The notes under the pieces were generated by a model, which was not told where the DNA came from, did no database searches, and saw only the letters and a list, made by a program, of their open reading frames with translations. Below are positions 63,159 through 64,000 of a stretch of DNA of 64,000 nucleotides, piece after piece. Location of the stretch: the NCBI GenBank assembly GCA_016709765.1, contig JADJMD010000012.1, positions 682,001 through 746,000 of the forward strand, written 5' to 3'. A program made the position numbers and the translations under genes. The DNA comes from Ignavibacteriales bacterium. GTDB lineage: Bacteria > Bacteroidota > Ignavibacteria > Ignavibacteriales > Ignavibacteriaceae. Position 1 is the first letter of the stretch, and each line of letters starts with the position of its first letter.

Positions 63159-64000
63159 TTAAAGCATAATTTTAGTATCAGCTACAAAACTTCCTTTCCC
63201 TTCTTCAAGAACTATTAAAGGATTGATATCAAGTTCTTTAATCTGAGGACATTCTACAGCAAGTTGAGAAAGCCGCATTATACATTCTTTTAATGAACTT
63301 ATATCTCTCAAAGTGCGTCCTCTTGCACCGGATAGAATCGCCGATGCTTTTGTTTCCGTAATCAATTTATCTACGGATTTTTTATCAAGCGGAGCGATTC
63401 TAAAACTCACATCTTTATATATCTCAACAAAAATCCCACCGAGACCAAACATGACCACAGGTCCAAATGTCAAATCACGTTTTAAACCTAATATAATTTC
63501 TTCGCCTCGTGGGATCATCTGTCTTACAAATACGCCTTTTATCTTCGCTTCGGGTTTAAACTTTTTTATATTCTCAATTATTTTATTATAAGCTTCTTCA
63601 GCTTCCTCTTTTGATTTTATGTCAAGAATCACTCCTCCAACATCAAATTTATGAACAATATCATCTGATATAATTTTCATTACCACTGGATAACCAAGGT
63701 TATTGGATATTTTTCCTGCCTCCACTGCAGATTTGGCTAAACCACTTTTAAGTAATGGAAAATTATAGGCTTCAAGAACTCTAGCAGCTTCTTCCTCAGG
63801 AAGATATTTTTTTCCTTCGCTAAGGGCATTGTTAAGAATTAAATGTGCCTTTGTTACATCAACATCTTTAAATGATTCTGGAAGTTCTTGTTTCTCTTCC
63901 AGCATTTTCTTGAATTTATAAATAGTAGAAAAGGCAATCGGCATTGATTCTGGTAATATATAATGAGGAATTTTATTGCGCTGAAGAATATCTATTCCTG
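63159..64000 (-). CDS. ADP-forming acyl-CoA synthetase (ATP-grasp part), 5' end cut off
   Basis: The frame is open to the right edge: codons before the internal ATG 63944 read GIDILQRNKIPHYILPES and continue the protein. It contains the ATP-grasp domain of ADP-forming acetate-CoA ligases: YNFPLLKSGLAKSAVEAGKI, GYPVVMKIISDDIVHKFDVG, VRQMIPRGEEIILGLKRD and LDINPLIVLEEGKG. Such enzymes make ATP from acyl-CoA. About 280 of perhaps 700 residues are seen, in the C-terminal part of a fused alpha-beta protein. Confidence 0.9.
   Translation of the reverse strand, partial: GIDILQRNKIPHYILPESMPIAFSTIYKFKKMLEEKQELPESFKDVDVTKAHLILNNALSEGKKYLPEEEAARVLEAYNFPLLKSGLAKSAVEAGKISNNLGYPVVMKIISDDIVHKFDVGGVILDIKSKEEAEEAYNKIIENIKKFKPEAKIKGVFVRQMIPRGEEIILGLKRDLTFGPVVMFGLGGIFVEIYKDVSFRIAPLDKKSVDKLITETKASAILSGARGRTLRDISSLKECIMRLSQLAVECPQIKELDINPLIVLEEGKGSFVADTKIML

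Overview
The window is about 64 kb of low-GC, densely coded DNA. It is most consistent with a member of the Ignavibacteria or a close relative in the Bacteroidota/Chlorobi group. The evidence is four secreted proteins ending in the NYPNPFNPxT type A sorting signal of the type IX secretion system (T9SS), a TPR lipoprotein of the PorW/SprE kind, a TonB-dependent receptor paired with an HYC_CC_PP protein, a DUF4954 protein, and interspersed palindromes of the CACACTGAGCGAAG type. I saw no tRNA, rRNA, CRISPR array, prophage or insertion sequence. Nearly all genes lie on the minus strand and encode housekeeping or ordinary accessory functions.

Layout. 1-4.3 kb: minus-strand run era, DMT transporter, acyP, ispF, dedA, lnt (lnt runs off the left edge). 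4.36-6.0 kb: an ECF sigma/anti-sigma locus facing a small membrane-protein gene, with three matching ECF-type promoter motifs between them. 6-14.5 kb: trxB (frameshifted), queG, Rieske/MBL/ferredoxin, TPM-lemA, two paralogous envelope proteins with a YidD-domain gene, and an acyl-CoA dehydrogenase. 14.7-16.4 kb: rlmN and a SpoU methyltransferase on the plus strand. 16.4-22.9 kb: AlbA-domain regulator, TPR lipoprotein, P-II protein and secA. 23-28 kb: secreted GHL10-type hydrolase, SGNH esterase and a small T9SS cargo protein. 28-36 kb: comM, nuoIHG, an M16 peptidase and an aminotransferase. 36-41 kb: GAF-PP2C phosphatase, a lipoprotein, a partial duplication, an alpha/beta hydrolase and a YiiX-like hydrolase. 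41-47 kb: thioredoxin-like lipoprotein, a triple DUF4397 protein and a broken BNR-type T9SS gene. 47-52 kb: rlmB, an unknown gene, hisS, a PTS IIA domain, a TPR protein and folE. 52-56 kb: YHS protein, TonB receptor, HYC_CC_PP protein and a beta-barrel. 56-60.3 kb: a five-gene operon rrf2, Fe-S membrane protein, hemerythrin, nrfH, nrfA for nitrite ammonification. 60.4-64 kb: DUF4954 protein, nagB and an ADP-forming acyl-CoA synthetase (open at the right edge).

The most informative signals are the following. The ECF locus has three TGTAACC-N16/17-GTC promoter candidates, and its sigma and anti-sigma genes are joined by what looks like a one-base change in an A7 run. The nrf operon starts with its own Rrf2 repressor behind a perfect 10-bp-arm palindrome. 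There is a relic duplication of the 5' end of the PP2C gene. Seven single-base indels at three loci, nearly all in short A/T runs, disrupt otherwise recognisable genes; these look more like assembly errors than biology, but this cannot be settled from the sequence alone. I did not find a convincing wholly new system. The ECF regulon and the YidD/paralog cluster are the best leads.
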